This document shows, in pieces, positions 49,998 to 60,111 of a stretch of 64,000 bases of DNA. Origin of the DNA: Oceanobacillus sp. CFH 90083 (GTDB taxonomy: Bacteria > Bacillota > Bacilli > Bacillales > Amphibacillaceae). The DNA lies in NCBI RefSeq assembly GCF_009389585.1, contig NZ_VIYG01000001.1:248001-312000 (forward strand), in the 5' to 3' direction. Position 1 is the stretch's first letter. The number at the start of each line of letters is the position of its first letter. Below the pieces are notes generated by a model. It was not told the DNA's origin. It worked only from the letters and a program-made list of their open reading frames with translations, and ran no database searches. Both the position numbers and the translations under genes were made by a program.

Positions 49998-50972
49998 CTA
50001 TGCTTTTACTTTTTTAATTTCTTCAATGAGCAGCGGAATAACTTCAAATAAATCTCCGACAATGCCATAATCCGCAATATTAAAGATATTTGATTCAGCA
50101 TCTTTATTAATAGCAACAATAACCTTGGAGTTTGACATTCCAGCTAAATGCTGAATCGCACCTGAAATACCAACAGCAATATATAAATCAGGCGTTACCA
50201 CTTTTCCCGTCTGCCCGATTTGCAGTGCATAATCACAATAATCTGCATCACAGGCTCCACGGGATGCGCCTACAGCACCTCCCAGCACTTCCGCAAGCTC
50301 ATAAAGCGGTTTAAAGCCATCGGCACTCTTTACTCCCCGGCCACCTGCTACAATAACATTGGCTTCCGAAAGATCAATTCCATCAGCCGATTTACGGACA
50401 ACATCTTTCACGATCGTACGCAAATCTTTTATATCGATATCCTTACCAGTTACTTCGCCGGATCTTGATTCATCCTTGGCAAGTGCTGGTATATTATTTG
50501 GACGGATTGTAACAAATGTAAAATCATCCTCAAATATTTTTTTCTCGAATGCCTTGCCGGAATAAATAGGACGGATATAGACAGTGTCAGCTCCATCTTT
50601 TTCAATATCTACAACATCAGAGATCAGCCCGGCAGATAGCCGGCTCGCAATTTTTGGTGTTAAATCCTTACCAATTGATGTATGCCCCATTACAATCCCT
50701 TTTGGCGATAATTCATCAATGATTTCTAAAATTGCCTGTCCATACCCTTCCGATGTATACGATTTTAAATTGTCATGTGTCACAGTTACAACACGGTCTG
50801 CGCCGTAAGTAATTAACTCCTCACCGGCATCTGTTAAATCACTGCCGCTAAGTAACACACCCACAATTTCAGCATCTGCATCGATTTGTTTCGCCGCTGC
50901 AATTGCCTCAAAGGAAACATTTCTGATATCATTCTCTCTTACTTCACCAATCACTAATAATTTGTCGCTCAT
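49998..50972 (-). CDS. etfA: Electron transfer flavoprotein alpha subunit
   Basis: FAD-binding subunit that takes electrons from acyl-CoA dehydrogenases. The C-terminal FAD domain shows VIVAGGRGVKSADGF, GASRGACDADYCDYALQIGQTGKVV and YIAVGISGAIQHLAGM. 324 residues. It is the last gene of fadR-fadB-etfB-etfA. Confidence 0.96.
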   Translation of the reverse strand: MSDKLLVIGEVRENDIRNVSFEAIAAAKQIDADAEIVGVLLSGSDLTDAGEELITYGADRVVTVTHDNLKSYTSEGYGQAILEIIDELSPKGIVMGHTSIGKDLTPKIASRLSAGLISDVVDIEKDGADTVYIRPIYSGKAFEKKIFEDDFTFVTIRPNNIPALAKDESRSGEVTGKDIDIKDLRTIVKDVVRKSADGIDLSEANVIVAGGRGVKSADGFKPLYELAEVLGGAVGASRGACDADYCDYALQIGQTGKVVTPDLYIAVGISGAIQHLAGMSNSKVIVAINKDAESNIFNIADYGIVGDLFEVIPLLIEEIKKVKA

Positions 50973-51000
50973 TGTTATGAACTCCTTTCACTGGGCTCAA

Positions 51001-51774
51001 TTAAAGTACCTTTTTATCATTTTTCAACAAGGAAACAAGCTCCTTCACCTGATCCTCTATTTCTCCTTCCAACACCTTGCCCGCCTCTTTTTCCGGCGGC
51101 AGAAAAATATCAATTGTTTTTGTTTTTGCTTCCACGTCATCTTCATCTAAATCCAGATCATCGATTTCTAATTCCTCAAGCGGCTTTTTCTTCGCTTTCA
51201 TGATACCTGGCAGGGATGGGTAACGCGGATCATTTAACCCTTGCTGACAAGTAACTAATACTGGCAGACTTGTTTCAATAATTTCCACATCGCCTTCAAC
51301 ATCTTTTTCAATTGCTACGGCATCACCATCAACAGACAGACTGGTTATTGTCGTAACACAGGAAATTCCTAAAAGCTCCGCCAGCCTTGGCCCGACTTGA
51401 CCGCTTGCTTCATCAATGGCTACATTTCCCGCTAATATTAAATCCACTTCCCTGTCTTCAAAGAATGCCTCTAAAATTTTTGCTGTTGTAAATTGGTCTC
51501 CATCCTCTAAATCTTCTTCTGTATTAATAAGAACGGCTTTATCTGCTCCCATGGCAAGTGCTGTCCGAAGCTGCTTTTCAGAGTCTTCATCACCAATTGT
51601 GACGACAGTGACCTCACCGCCATGTTTATCTCTTTGTACGATTGCTTCTTCAACCGCATATTCATCATAAGGGTTGATGATGAATTCTGCACCATCGTCC
51701 TCAATTCTGCCATCTTGCACAGTAATTTTTTCTTCCGTATCAAACGTTTTTTTCAATAATACATAAATATTCAT
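51001..51774 (-). CDS. etfB: Electron transfer flavoprotein beta subunit
   Basis: Partner of EtfA, binding AMP. 257 residues with INPYDEYAVEEAIVQRDKHGGEVTVVTIGDE, ILAGNVAIDEASGQVGPRLAELLG and the recognition-loop region LPVLVTCQQGLNDPRYPSLPGIMKAKKKP. TAGGAGG precedes the ATG. Confidence 0.96.
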   Translation of the reverse strand: MNIYVLLKKTFDTEEKITVQDGRIEDDGAEFIINPYDEYAVEEAIVQRDKHGGEVTVVTIGDEDSEKQLRTALAMGADKAVLINTEEDLEDGDQFTTAKILEAFFEDREVDLILAGNVAIDEASGQVGPRLAELLGISCVTTITSLSVDGDAVAIEKDVEGDVEIIETSLPVLVTCQQGLNDPRYPSLPGIMKAKKKPLEELEIDDLDLDEDDVEAKTKTIDIFLPPEKEAGKVLEGEIEDQVKELVSLLKNDKKVL

Positions 51775-51799
51775 ATTTTTCCTCCTAACAAACTAAAAT

Positions 51800-52573
51800 C
51801 TATTTATCTTTGAAGTTGGCTGCTCTTTTCTCAATAAAAGCGCTTACACCTTCTTTCGCATCCTCTGAGCCAAAAACATCCCCAAACAAACTGGCTTCTT
51901 TTTTTACTCCTTCTTCAAATTGACTTGTATTTGCATATGGGATCAGCTGCATGATTCGGTTGATGCCAGGCTTACTTTTCGCAGCAATTTTCTGAGCTAA
52001 TTGATGAACATTCTCTGCCAGGTCATCTTCCTCAAAAGTGCGATTCACCAGTCCCCATTCTTCTGCTTGTTTTCCTGAAATAGGTTCTCCGGTTAAAATC
52101 ATCTCGTATGCTCTTGCATTCCCTACATATCGTGGTAAGCGCTGTGTCCCTGCAAATCCGGGAATAATACCCAAATTCATTTCTGGAAGGCCTATCTTCG
52201 CGTCAGCTGTCGCATACCTGATATGGCAAGCCATTGCAAGTTCCAGCCCTCCTCCTAAGGCAGCACCGTGTATGGATGCGATGACAGGTAGGGAAAAATG
52301 CTCTACTCTCTGAAAAATATCTTGACCATTCTTGGCTAAGCTTTCATATTCGGAAGCTTCTTGAAGCGATGTAAATTCTTTAATATCTGCCCCTGCCGAG
52401 AAAAATCTGCCTTCTCCCTGCAGGACAAGAACTTTGGCCTCAGCTTCATTTTCGATTTGTGTTAACAGCTCATCCAGCCTTGCAATAATTTTTGAAGATA
52501 ATGCATTAGCAGGAGGGCTTTTTATCGTTAAATAAGCTACCTTATCTGCTATTGTTAAATCCATAATGGACAA
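51800..52573 (-). CDS. fadB: Enoyl-CoA hydratase/isomerase family protein
   Basis: Hydrates trans-2-enoyl-CoA in beta-oxidation. Crotonase fold with GEGRFFSAGADIKEFTS (oxyanion hole, CoA contact) and HGAALGGGLELAMACHIRYA, plus catalytic-type glutamates in PEMNLGIIPGFAGTQRLPR. The TTG at 52573 was chosen: GAGGGG lies 8 bases upstream and the N-terminal length equals B. subtilis FadB (YsiB). An ATG at 52564 is possible. Substrate range is inferred from operon context. Confidence 0.9.
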   Translation of the reverse strand: MSIMDLTIADKVAYLTIKSPPANALSSKIIARLDELLTQIENEAEAKVLVLQGEGRFFSAGADIKEFTSLQEASEYESLAKNGQDIFQRVEHFSLPVIASIHGAALGGGLELAMACHIRYATADAKIGLPEMNLGIIPGFAGTQRLPRYVGNARAYEMILTGEPISGKQAEEWGLVNRTFEEDDLAENVHQLAQKIAAKSKPGINRIMQLIPYANTSQFEEGVKKEASLFGDVFGSEDAKEGVSAFIEKRAANFKDK

Positions 52574-52593
52574 AACCATCACCCCTCTTTATT

Positions 52594-53178
52594 TTATTTA
52601 GAAGCCAGTGCGCTGACAAGCATTCTATGAATCTCAGGAGCCATTTCAATAAGATTATACTTCTGTTCCTTCATAACCCAATTTGTCACAATCTCATCCA
52701 ATGTTCCGAAAATCATTTGTCTGGCTAAAGGGACACTAAGATCTTCTCTAAATTGCTGTTGCTCCATCCCCTTTTTGACAATCCCGTCAATCACTGTTAA
52801 ATAAGGCTTTAAAACCTGATTAATTTGCAGTCTTAAAGAAATGTTTGATTGCCTCAGCTCCAGCTGGGTTACAATAGCTAAATAATAGTCCGAAGAAAGC
52901 TGCTGAAAATGCATTTTAATCAAGGTATACAGCTGATCTGAAGCAGAGCCGCCTTCTTCAATTGTTTTAGCTATTTGTTCAATAAATTCCCCCATCTTGA
53001 CTTCAAATAAGGAAACAAGAATATGTTCTTTATTCTTAAAATATAAATAAATGGTACCGTCAGCAACGTTTGCTTCCTTCGCTATTTTTGAAACCTGTGA
53101 GCCATGGTATCCATTTTTAGCAATTACTTTTACAGCAGCTTCAATAATTTGATGATATTTTGGTTTTTGATTTTTCAT
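52594..53178 (-). CDS. fadR: TetR-family fatty-acid regulator FadR
   Basis: Repressor of beta-oxidation genes released by long-chain acyl-CoA. The N-terminal helix-turn-helix (GYHGSQVSKIAKEANVADGTIYLYFKNKEHIL, about residues 23-54) is followed by a helical ligand domain. 194 residues. A FadR operator lies directly upstream, so it is probably autoregulated, and it leads fadB-etfB-etfA as B. subtilis ysiA does. Confidence 0.94.
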   Translation of the reverse strand: MKNQKPKYHQIIEAAVKVIAKNGYHGSQVSKIAKEANVADGTIYLYFKNKEHILVSLFEVKMGEFIEQIAKTIEEGGSASDQLYTLIKMHFQQLSSDYYLAIVTQLELRQSNISLRLQINQVLKPYLTVIDGIVKKGMEQQQFREDLSVPLARQMIFGTLDEIVTNWVMKEQKYNLIEMAPEIHRMLVSALASK

Positions 53179-53206
53179 AATTTACTCCTTGATTATATAA
53201 TAAAAA

Positions 53207-53226
53207 ATGAGTGAATAGTCATTCAT
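53207..53226. promoter_or_regulatory. FadR operator
   Basis: ATGAGTGAATAGTCATTCAT matches the B. subtilis FadR box (TGAATGANTANTCATTCA) with one change in the left arm. It lies just downstream of the -10 of a strong promoter and 29 bases before the fadR start. Confidence 0.85.
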
Positions 53227-53232
53227 ATTTTT

Positions 53233-53261
53233 AATATACAATCCCCGCCGTTTAATGTCAA
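53233..53261 (-). promoter_or_regulatory. SigA promoter of fadR-fadB-etfBA
   Basis: TTGACA, 17 bases, TATATT on the minus strand. The FadR operator covers the expected start point, the classic geometry for repression. Confidence 0.75.
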
Positions 53262-53390
53262 CGGAAAGCTGCTTTATCTTAGATTATTTCTGCACAATTG
53301 AATAGAAATGTGATTCCATCATAAAATCGTAGGTGCATATTTCCAGCTGATTTTTATAAATCTCTGAAAAAAAGAAAAAGAGCACGAGGC

Positions 53391-55094
53391 TCAAACAGAT
53401 GTTGCTTCTTGTTTCTGCTTCTCTTCGTCTATCAGTTTTCTTCTTAATATTTTTCCAACTGCTGTTTTTGGCAATTCGTCACGGAATTCATAAATCCTTG
53501 GAACTTTATAACTTGCCAGATAGTTTCTAGTATACTCATTTAATTCCTCTTCCGTAAGATTTGCCCCCTCTTTCAGCACGATGTAGGCTTTTACAGTCTC
53601 TCCCCGATATGGATCAGGTACACCTGCTACTACCGCCTCCTGGACAGCTTCATGCTCATATAAAACTTCTTCTATTTCTCTTGGATAAATATTAAAACCA
53701 CCCGCAATAATCATATCCTTCTTCCTGTCGACTACATAGAAAAAACCGGACTCATCAACACGACCTAAATCGCCAGTTAACAGCCATCCATCCTTCAGAG
53801 TATTGGCCGTTTCTTCTTCATTATTCCAGTAGCCTTTCATAACTTGCGGTCCTTTTACAGCAATTTCTCCAATTTCTCCTGTAGGAACTTCTTCTAAACC
53901 AGCTTCACTCATTTGTACAATTTTTGCATCTGTATCCGGCCATGGAACACCAATACTGCCATTAATGCGTTCAGCATACACAAAATTTGCATGTGTTACG
54001 GGAGAGGTCTCTGTCAACCCATATCCTTCTACAAGCTTCCCTCCTGTAATTCGTTCAAAACGCTCTTGCACCTCGACCGGTAATGGTGCTGATCCGCTAA
54101 TACATGCATCTACAGAGGATAAATCATACTTCTCTAAATCCGGATGGTTTAACAGACCAATATAAATTGTTGGAGCTCCCGGGAAAAGATTAGGTTTCTG
54201 CTTATCTATAACCTTCAATAAATCACCTGCATCAAACTTAGGAATCAGAATAATTTTAGAGGCTTTTTTAATCGCAAAATTCATTACGGCAGTCATACCA
54301 TATACATGGAAAAACGGGAGAATACCGAGAACGACATCTTGCTTATTTTGCTCTCCACTGCGCGAAAGCCAGGTTTCACACATTTGCACATTCGAACTTA
54401 AATTATAATGGGTAAGCATTACTCCTTTGGGGTTGCCGGTTGTTCCGCCAGTATATTGCAGGAGTGCCAGATCTTCTTCAGGATCAATAGGTGATTCTAA
54501 ATAATCAGCCACAGATTGTTCCATCATCCTTTTCCATACATGTGTATCATTACTGGGGTCTACTTTGACAACCATATTATACTCCCGCTTTTGTATAAAT
54601 GGATAGATTATATTTTTAGGAAACGGAAGATAATCTTTGATACCGGTTACTATAACGTGTTCAAGTGTCGTATGTGAACGGGCACTGTTTACACGCGGGA
54701 ATAGAATATCCAGGCAAATAATTGCCCGTGCCTTCGCATCATTCATTTGAAAGATTAACTCTCTTTCTGTATAAAGCGGGTTTGTTGGAACGGCTACAGC
54801 TCCTGCCATTAAAATACCATAATAACTAATGACAGCTTGAGGCGTATTTGGCAGCAAGATAGCAACTCTGTCCCCTTTCCTGATACCGATAGACTGCAGA
54901 TAGTTTGCTGTTTTTTTCGCTTCCTCGTAAAGCTCTTTATACGTTATTTCCTTCCCCATGAAATAAAGCGCTTTCTTTTCGCCGTTTTGCTTAGCAGCAT
55001 CGACTAAATATTGATACAGGGTACACTTATCATACTCCATCGTTATCGGTAAATCCTCTGGATAACGATCATGCCAAGCTCTTTTTTCCACCAT
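53391..55094 (-). CDS. lcfA: Long-chain fatty acid-CoA ligase
   Basis: Activates fatty acids to acyl-CoA with ATP. Adenylate-forming enzyme with YTGGTTGNPKGVMLTH (P-loop), GYGLTETSPV, GDLGRVDESGFFYVVDRKKDMI and C-terminal PKTAVGKILRR with the catalytic lysine. The ATG at 55094 follows GAAGGAGG; 567 residues. It precedes fadR, but the gap of 212 bases holds the fadR promoter and no FadR box is seen in front of lcfA itself. Confidence 0.95.
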   Translation of the reverse strand: MVEKRAWHDRYPEDLPITMEYDKCTLYQYLVDAAKQNGEKKALYFMGKEITYKELYEEAKKTANYLQSIGIRKGDRVAILLPNTPQAVISYYGILMAGAVAVPTNPLYTERELIFQMNDAKARAIICLDILFPRVNSARSHTTLEHVIVTGIKDYLPFPKNIIYPFIQKREYNMVVKVDPSNDTHVWKRMMEQSVADYLESPIDPEEDLALLQYTGGTTGNPKGVMLTHYNLSSNVQMCETWLSRSGEQNKQDVVLGILPFFHVYGMTAVMNFAIKKASKIILIPKFDAGDLLKVIDKQKPNLFPGAPTIYIGLLNHPDLEKYDLSSVDACISGSAPLPVEVQERFERITGGKLVEGYGLTETSPVTHANFVYAERINGSIGVPWPDTDAKIVQMSEAGLEEVPTGEIGEIAVKGPQVMKGYWNNEEETANTLKDGWLLTGDLGRVDESGFFYVVDRKKDMIIAGGFNIYPREIEEVLYEHEAVQEAVVAGVPDPYRGETVKAYIVLKEGANLTEEELNEYTRNYLASYKVPRIYEFRDELPKTAVGKILRRKLIDEEKQKQEATSV

Positions 55095-55170
55095 AAAATA
55101 TTCCTCCTTCAATTTAGTTCTATACCTATTATAACGATTATTTGCTATTTTTAAAAACAATAGCTAATTT

Positions 55171-55254
55171 TTAGAATATCAAATAAATAATTCCTACTAT
55201 GAAAAAGGTCATTCCTACAGCTATTAATATTTTTGCCAAACGTTCAAAAATCAC
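55171..55254 (-). CDS. 27-residue single-span membrane peptide, DUF2905-like N-terminus
   Basis: An open frame MIFERLAKILIAVGMTFFIV followed by GIIYLIF and a stop. It starts at GTG 7 bases after a perfect AGGAGG and begins 12 bases past the yshE stop on the same strand. One hydrophobic helix with a basic residue near the start. The sequence resembles the first helix of the ~70-residue DUF2905 family, so it is either a genuine micropeptide or a truncated family member. Too short for automatic callers. Confidence 0.6.
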   Translation of the reverse strand: MIFERLAKILIAVGMTFFIVGIIYLIF

Positions 55255-55265
55255 ACATTGTCCTC

Positions 55266-55676
55266 CTAACCTACGATGCTTGCACCGATAACATACGCTA
55301 ACCCGACAGAAATGGCCATAGAGATAAAACCGACAGCCTTATTGCCATTGCCAATTTCTTCATCTACTTTCATAAAGGGGGTTAAAAACTCAAAAAATAG
55401 ATACCCTGCTATCAATAGGACAAAACCATAAATTCCCCAGCCCATAGATACCAATAAACTATCATTATGCTCAATAGAAAACCTGAAAATCATGGCTATA
55501 CCAAATAGCTTTCCTCCCGTAGCCATCGCGACAGCCAAGTTTCCATTTTTAATTTCCTCCCAGTTTTTATAGGAGGTTACCAGCTCAAAAATAGCTAAAA
55601 AGAGCAGAGTTGATAAAATAAATACACTATATCTTGCTGCCGTTATTATTAAAATATTGTCCCAAAAACCTTCCAT
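55266..55676 (-). CDS. yshE: DUF350 membrane protein YshE
   Basis: 136 residues with four membrane helices and internal two-fold similarity (LAVAMATGGKLFGIAMIF and KAVGFISMAISVGLAYVIG), the DUF350 pattern. Function is unknown. Located between mutS2 and lcfA as in B. subtilis. GAAGGAG precedes the ATG. Confidence 0.88.
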   Translation of the reverse strand: MEGFWDNILIITAARYSVFILSTLLFLAIFELVTSYKNWEEIKNGNLAVAMATGGKLFGIAMIFRFSIEHNDSLLVSMGWGIYGFVLLIAGYLFFEFLTPFMKVDEEIGNGNKAVGFISMAISVGLAYVIGASIVG

Positions 55677-55690
55677 TTTTCTCGCTCCTT

Positions 55691-55743
55691 CATTGGGAAA
55701 AAGGGATTCGTTTTCGTGAAGTTATGCATCCCTTCTTCCAATG
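55691..55743 (-). terminator. Terminator after mutS2
   Basis: Long interrupted stem CATTGG..AA.AAGGGAT paired with ATCCCTT.TT..CCAATG, between the mutS2 stop and yshE. Confidence 0.7.
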
Positions 55744-55775
55744 TTCCTAAACAAATAAATGAAATCCTGTACTGC

Positions 55776-58121
55776 TTATTCAAAACGGATAACCGTCACA
55801 CCGCTCCCGCCTTCCCCAGCCTCACCTGATCTGGATCCCTTAATGTGCGGATGGCGCTTCACAAAATCCTGAACACCTTTTCTCAATGCTCCTGTACCTT
55901 TTCCATGAATTATCGATGCTTGTGCATAACCAGCCAGCAATACATCGTCGACATACTTTTCCAGTTTGTGAATTGCATCCTCATAGCGTTCCCCGCGTAA
56001 ATCTAATTCTGTTTTGACATGCTGAGTACTGCCTCTGACAGTAGCTACAGGTTCAGCCTGCTTCTTTTTCTTCTTCTTTACAAGCTCCAAATCGGATCGT
56101 TTTACCTTCACCTTCATAATACCGACCTGGACCATATAATCCTTGTCATTCACCTTTTCTACAACCTCGCCGAGCTGATTGACAGTAAGCAGCTTAATTT
56201 CATCACCCGGCTTTAACTCACTATCCTCCTGTTTCTTCTCCGTTTTGACAGCTGCTTTATCACTGCTTAAGTTGGGCATCGCCTCATCAAGCATTTTTCT
56301 GGCTTCTATCCACTCATGCTCTTTCATTCCGGACTGATCTTTCATATTGCGCATCATCTGCACAATTTCTTCTGCTTCCTGGCGCGCTTGAAGCAATGCT
56401 TTTTCAGCCTTCTCTTCAGCTTTTCTATAGATTTTTTGCTTATTATCCTCCCATCTGTTCATTGCTTTGGTCAATTCTTGATGAAGCTTTTCACTTTCTT
56501 CCAATATCTGATGTGCTTTCTCATAGTCTCTTTCTGCTTCTGTATGTGATTGTTCCAAAGAGGCTATCATATTTTCCACTTGGTGGGAATCTAAACCAAT
56601 CAGCTGCTTGGCTTGATTAATAATACCCTCATCAAGGCCTAGCCGCTTCGAAATATCGAATGCATTACTGCGTCCCGGAACGCCAATTAACAACCGATAG
56701 GTAGGTCTTAATGTTTCTACATTAAACTCAACAGAAGCATTGACAACCTGTGCTCGGTTATATCCATAAGCTTTTAATTCCGGATAATGGGTTGTTGCTA
56801 TCACACTTGCATTTTTGGATAGAACCTCATCCAGAATAGACATTGCCAAAGCAGCCCCTTCTTGCGGATCTGTTCCCGAGCCTAGTTCATCAAATAAAAC
56901 CAGTGATTGATCTGTGACATGCTTCATAATTTCTACTATATTTGTCATATGCGATGAAAAGGTACTTAGGTTTTGCTCAATTGACTGTTCATCACCAATA
57001 TCAGCGAATACCTCATCAAATACCGGCATTTCACAGCCATCGAGTGCAGGCACCTGTAACCCGGACTGAGCCATTAACGTACATAGACCAACCATTTTTA
57101 AAGTAACGGTCTTTCCGCCTGTATTGGGCCCTGTAATAACAATCGCCTGATAATCTTTCCCCATTTCCACATCATTCGGAACAACTTGATCTTCTGGAAT
57201 ATATGGATGTCTTGCCTGTTGCATCTTTATATAACCATGTATATTCATCTTAGGTCTTACCGCATGCATTTTTTGTGCAAGTTTTCCCCGGGCACTGATA
57301 AAATCAATTACGGAAAGCCAGTACACATTATTTAACAGCTCTTGCTCATAGGCAGCAATATGTCCACTGAGTTCTTTTAGAATACGTTCTATTTCTTGTT
57401 TTTCCTTAGAAAATAAATCCTGCAGTTTATTATTCATATCCACTACTGCTTTGGGCTCCATAAATAATGTTTGACCAGATGATGATTGATCATGAACAAT
57501 CCCGCCAATAGCTGCGCGATATTCCTGCTTTACCGGTAAAACATAGCGATCATTCCGAATCGTAATAATTGCATCAGAAAGCATCTTACTATTAGAACGT
57601 GTGTAGTTTTCCAGCTTGCTCCTTACACTGCTTTCATAAGTTCGAATAGAACTGCGGATAGATCGTAATGCTTGAGAGGCAGCATCCATTACCTGACCGT
57701 GGTCATCAATACAACTATTAATATGCTGTTCCAAATCTCGGATAGCAATAATATTTGCTGCTGCAGATTGAAGAATAGGTATTTCCAAATCCTCGATCTG
57801 CTCCAAAAAGCTTTTTGCCTGTCTGCCTCCATATAAAGTATCACCAACACGTAAGATCTCATCTGCTGACAGAACACTGCCTATTGCGCTGCGTTTTACA
57901 CTCGGCCGAATATCTGATATACCGCCTAAAGGAATCACTTTATTAAGCCGGAAAATCTGTACTGCTTCATCTGTCTGTGCTTGTAATTCCTCCACTTCAT
58001 CCAGCGAGGCCTTAGGGTGTATCTTAGATGCTAAATCCTTCCCTATCGAGGTTTCTGCCTGATCACGAAGCCTTTCAACAAGGCGGTGAAATTCAAGCGT
58101 TTTTAATACGCGTTCGTTCAT
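55776..58121 (-). CDS. mutS2: MutS2, ribosome-rescue/anti-recombination ATPase
   Basis: MutS-family ATPase lacking the mismatch-recognition domain. In B. subtilis it acts on collided ribosomes, and in some bacteria it suppresses recombination. Order: core/clamp (1-300), ATPase with [14 protein letters not shown] and [19 protein letters not shown], coiled coil (about 510-600), KOW-like and C-terminal Smr nuclease domain ([35 protein letters not shown]). 781 residues. Confidence 0.96.
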   Translation of the reverse strand: MNERVLKTLEFHRLVERLRDQAETSIGKDLASKIHPKASLDEVEELQAQTDEAVQIFRLNKVIPLGGISDIRPSVKRSAIGSVLSADEILRVGDTLYGGRQAKSFLEQIEDLEIPILQSAAANIIAIRDLEQHINSCIDDHGQVMDAASQALRSIRSSIRTYESSVRSKLENYTRSNSKMLSDAIITIRNDRYVLPVKQEYRAAIGGIVHDQSSSGQTLFMEPKAVVDMNNKLQDLFSKEKQEIERILKELSGHIAAYEQELLNNVYWLSVIDFISARGKLAQKMHAVRPKMNIHGYIKMQQARHPYIPEDQVVPNDVEMGKDYQAIVITGPNTGGKTVTLKMVGLCTLMAQSGLQVPALDGCEMPVFDEVFADIGDEQSIEQNLSTFSSHMTNIVEIMKHVTDQSLVLFDELGSGTDPQEGAALAMSILDEVLSKNASVIATTHYPELKAYGYNRAQVVNASVEFNVETLRPTYRLLIGVPGRSNAFDISKRLGLDEGIINQAKQLIGLDSHQVENMIASLEQSHTEAERDYEKAHQILEESEKLHQELTKAMNRWEDNKQKIYRKAEEKAEKALLQARQEAEEIVQMMRNMKDQSGMKEHEWIEARKMLDEAMPNLSSDKAAVKTEKKQEDSELKPGDEIKLLTVNQLGEVVEKVNDKDYMVQVGIMKVKVKRSDLELVKKKKKKQAEPVATVRGSTQHVKTELDLRGERYEDAIHKLEKYVDDVLLAGYAQASIIHGKGTGALRKGVQDFVKRHPHIKGSRSGEAGEGGSGVTVIRFE

Positions 58122-58154
58122 TTTAAAACCCTCTTTTATTAAAAATTAATATTC

Positions 58155-59867
58155 TTACCTTGTCCGATTAAAAAATGTGATTAGTTCTTCTTTTGACCAT
58201 GTGTTGATGACTGTGGATGGTTTGATCCAGCCTTTGCGGGCAGTCGCTACACCATATTGCATATGTTTGAGCATATGGTAGTTGTGGGCATCCGTGTCAA
58301 TAACAAGCTTTACGCCTGCTTCCTGCGCTTTTTTAGCCCATTCATGAGATAAATCAAGACGATTTGGATTAGCGTTGATTTCTAATGCTGTATTTGTTTC
58401 TTTTGCTTTTTTGATTAACTGCTCTACATTTACCTTATACCCGTCTCTTCTGCCGATAAGTCTTCCTGTCGGATGGGCAATAATAGAAACGTATGGGTTA
58501 TCCAGTGCATTATTCAATCTGCGCATAATATCTTGTTCAGATTGCTGAAAACTGGAATGAATCGCACCAATCACAAAATCCATTTCCTTTAGAAAATCAT
58601 CATCAAAATCCAAGCTTCCATCCGGCAGAATATCCATTTCTACCCCAGAAAAGATATGGAAATCTGAATATTTTTCATTTAACACCTTAATTTCTTCCCG
58701 CTGCTTTCGAAGACGCTCTTCATTTAACCCGTTCGCTACCCGCAGGTATTTAGAGTGGTCTGTAATTGCCATATAGGAATAGCCCATACTCTTTACCTTT
58801 TCAACCATTTCGTCCAAAGACTGTGCACCATCACTCCAGGTAGTATGCATATGCAAATCTCCACGGATGTCAGAAAGCTGGATTAATTCCTGGTTATCCT
58901 TAAATATTTCTACTTCTCCCGTATTTTCACGAACCTCCGGCGGAATAAAATGCAGGCCAAAATGATGAAAGAAGGACTCCTCCGTCTCGAATTGAAGTGT
59001 CTCTCCTGTTTCCTCCACTTCTACACCATATTCACTGATTTTTTCACCGCGTGACTTTGCAAGCTGACGCATTGCCACATTATGATCTTTTGAGCCGGTA
59101 AAGTGGTGTAGCGTCGATGCAAATTCCCCGTTAGTAACCAGACGAAAATCAACATTAATATCATAGACCTCTTCCAATGTAATGGATACCTTTGTCTCTC
59201 CGTTAGCAATAACATTCTTGATGGAGGGGAATTTTATTAACGCTTCTTTTACTTCACCCGGGTTATCTGTAGCAATGATAAAATCAAGATCTTTTACCGT
59301 CTCACGCATGCGCCGGATGCTTCCTGCCCGGGAATAACGGATAATACCGGAAATATTATCTAAATAGGCTTCTACCTTTTCGGCAATTGGAAGCATCATC
59401 GCAATGGAAATTCGTTCTGGTCTTTTACCTGCTTCCTCTATGGCTGCAACAATTTTCTCCACCGATTTCTTGCCGAACCCCGGTAAAGCTTCCGCCTTCC
59501 CGGACAGACAAGCTTCTTTTAAGGTCTCAGCATCCACTACATCCAGTTCTTGATAAAGCTTCGAGAGCTTTTTTCCTCCTAGACCAGGCAAGTCCAATAA
59601 AGGAACGAGTCCGGCAGGTACTTCCTTTTCCAGCTCTTTTAAGGTTTCTGAGTGACCTGTTTTAATAAATTCTGTAATTACTTGAGCAGTTCCTTTTCCG
59701 ATACCCTTCATTTTGGTAAAGTCATCTATTTCATTTAAGCTGCGATCATCCGTTTCAATCGCTTGTGCAGCTTTTCGATAAGCACTTATTTTAAAAGGAT
59801 TTTCGCCTTTCAGCTCCATATAAACAGCTATTTTCTCCAGCAAACGAATGATATCTTTTTTATTCAT
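58155..59867 (-). CDS. polX: DNA polymerase X (PolX, bacterial)
   Basis: Gap-filling repair polymerase with 3'-5' exonuclease. The N-terminal 8-kDa/HhH domains (FTKMKGIGKGTAQVITEF, LLDLPGLGGKKLSKLY) precede the Pol beta-type palm (GSIRRMRETVKDLDFIIAT). The C-terminal PHP domain begins DLHMHTTWSDG with EINANPNRLDLS and DTDAHNYHML metal ligands. 570 residues. GGTGAAAG precedes the ATG. Confidence 0.96.
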   Translation of the reverse strand: MNKKDIIRLLEKIAVYMELKGENPFKISAYRKAAQAIETDDRSLNEIDDFTKMKGIGKGTAQVITEFIKTGHSETLKELEKEVPAGLVPLLDLPGLGGKKLSKLYQELDVVDAETLKEACLSGKAEALPGFGKKSVEKIVAAIEEAGKRPERISIAMMLPIAEKVEAYLDNISGIIRYSRAGSIRRMRETVKDLDFIIATDNPGEVKEALIKFPSIKNVIANGETKVSITLEEVYDINVDFRLVTNGEFASTLHHFTGSKDHNVAMRQLAKSRGEKISEYGVEVEETGETLQFETEESFFHHFGLHFIPPEVRENTGEVEIFKDNQELIQLSDIRGDLHMHTTWSDGAQSLDEMVEKVKSMGYSYMAITDHSKYLRVANGLNEERLRKQREEIKVLNEKYSDFHIFSGVEMDILPDGSLDFDDDFLKEMDFVIGAIHSSFQQSEQDIMRRLNNALDNPYVSIIAHPTGRLIGRRDGYKVNVEQLIKKAKETNTALEINANPNRLDLSHEWAKKAQEAGVKLVIDTDAHNYHMLKHMQYGVATARKGWIKPSTVINTWSKEELITFFNRTR

Positions 59868-60111
59868 ATACTTTCACCCTATTCTTTCACTATTTACATA
59901 AAAAGAAACTTGATTTAGCGGGGAAGTTTTCCGCTGCTAAATCCTAGTTGAGTAAATCAGGAAATGAAGTGACCGTTTTTCCCCATGCACAGGAAATTTT
60001 TATTCTGTATGTAATAGAGGAAATTACGGACACTCATTCCGTAACAAAACTGACTCAAGCTATTTTAGTTTGAGTCAGTTTTGCTTATTATCATGTTCAT
60101 GACCAACAACT
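59868..60111. other. Gap between polX and cvpA with several hairpins
   Basis: Holds GATTTAGC/GCTAAATC (about 59914-59943) and TTACGGA/TCCGTAA (about 60024-60044) besides the terminator at 60046-60083. No ORF seen. Confidence 0.4.
60046..60083 (-). terminator. Terminator after cvpA
   Basis: AAAACTGACTCAA paired with TTGAGTCAGTTTT (with a CAAA extension), 30 bases past the cvpA stop. Confidence 0.82.
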
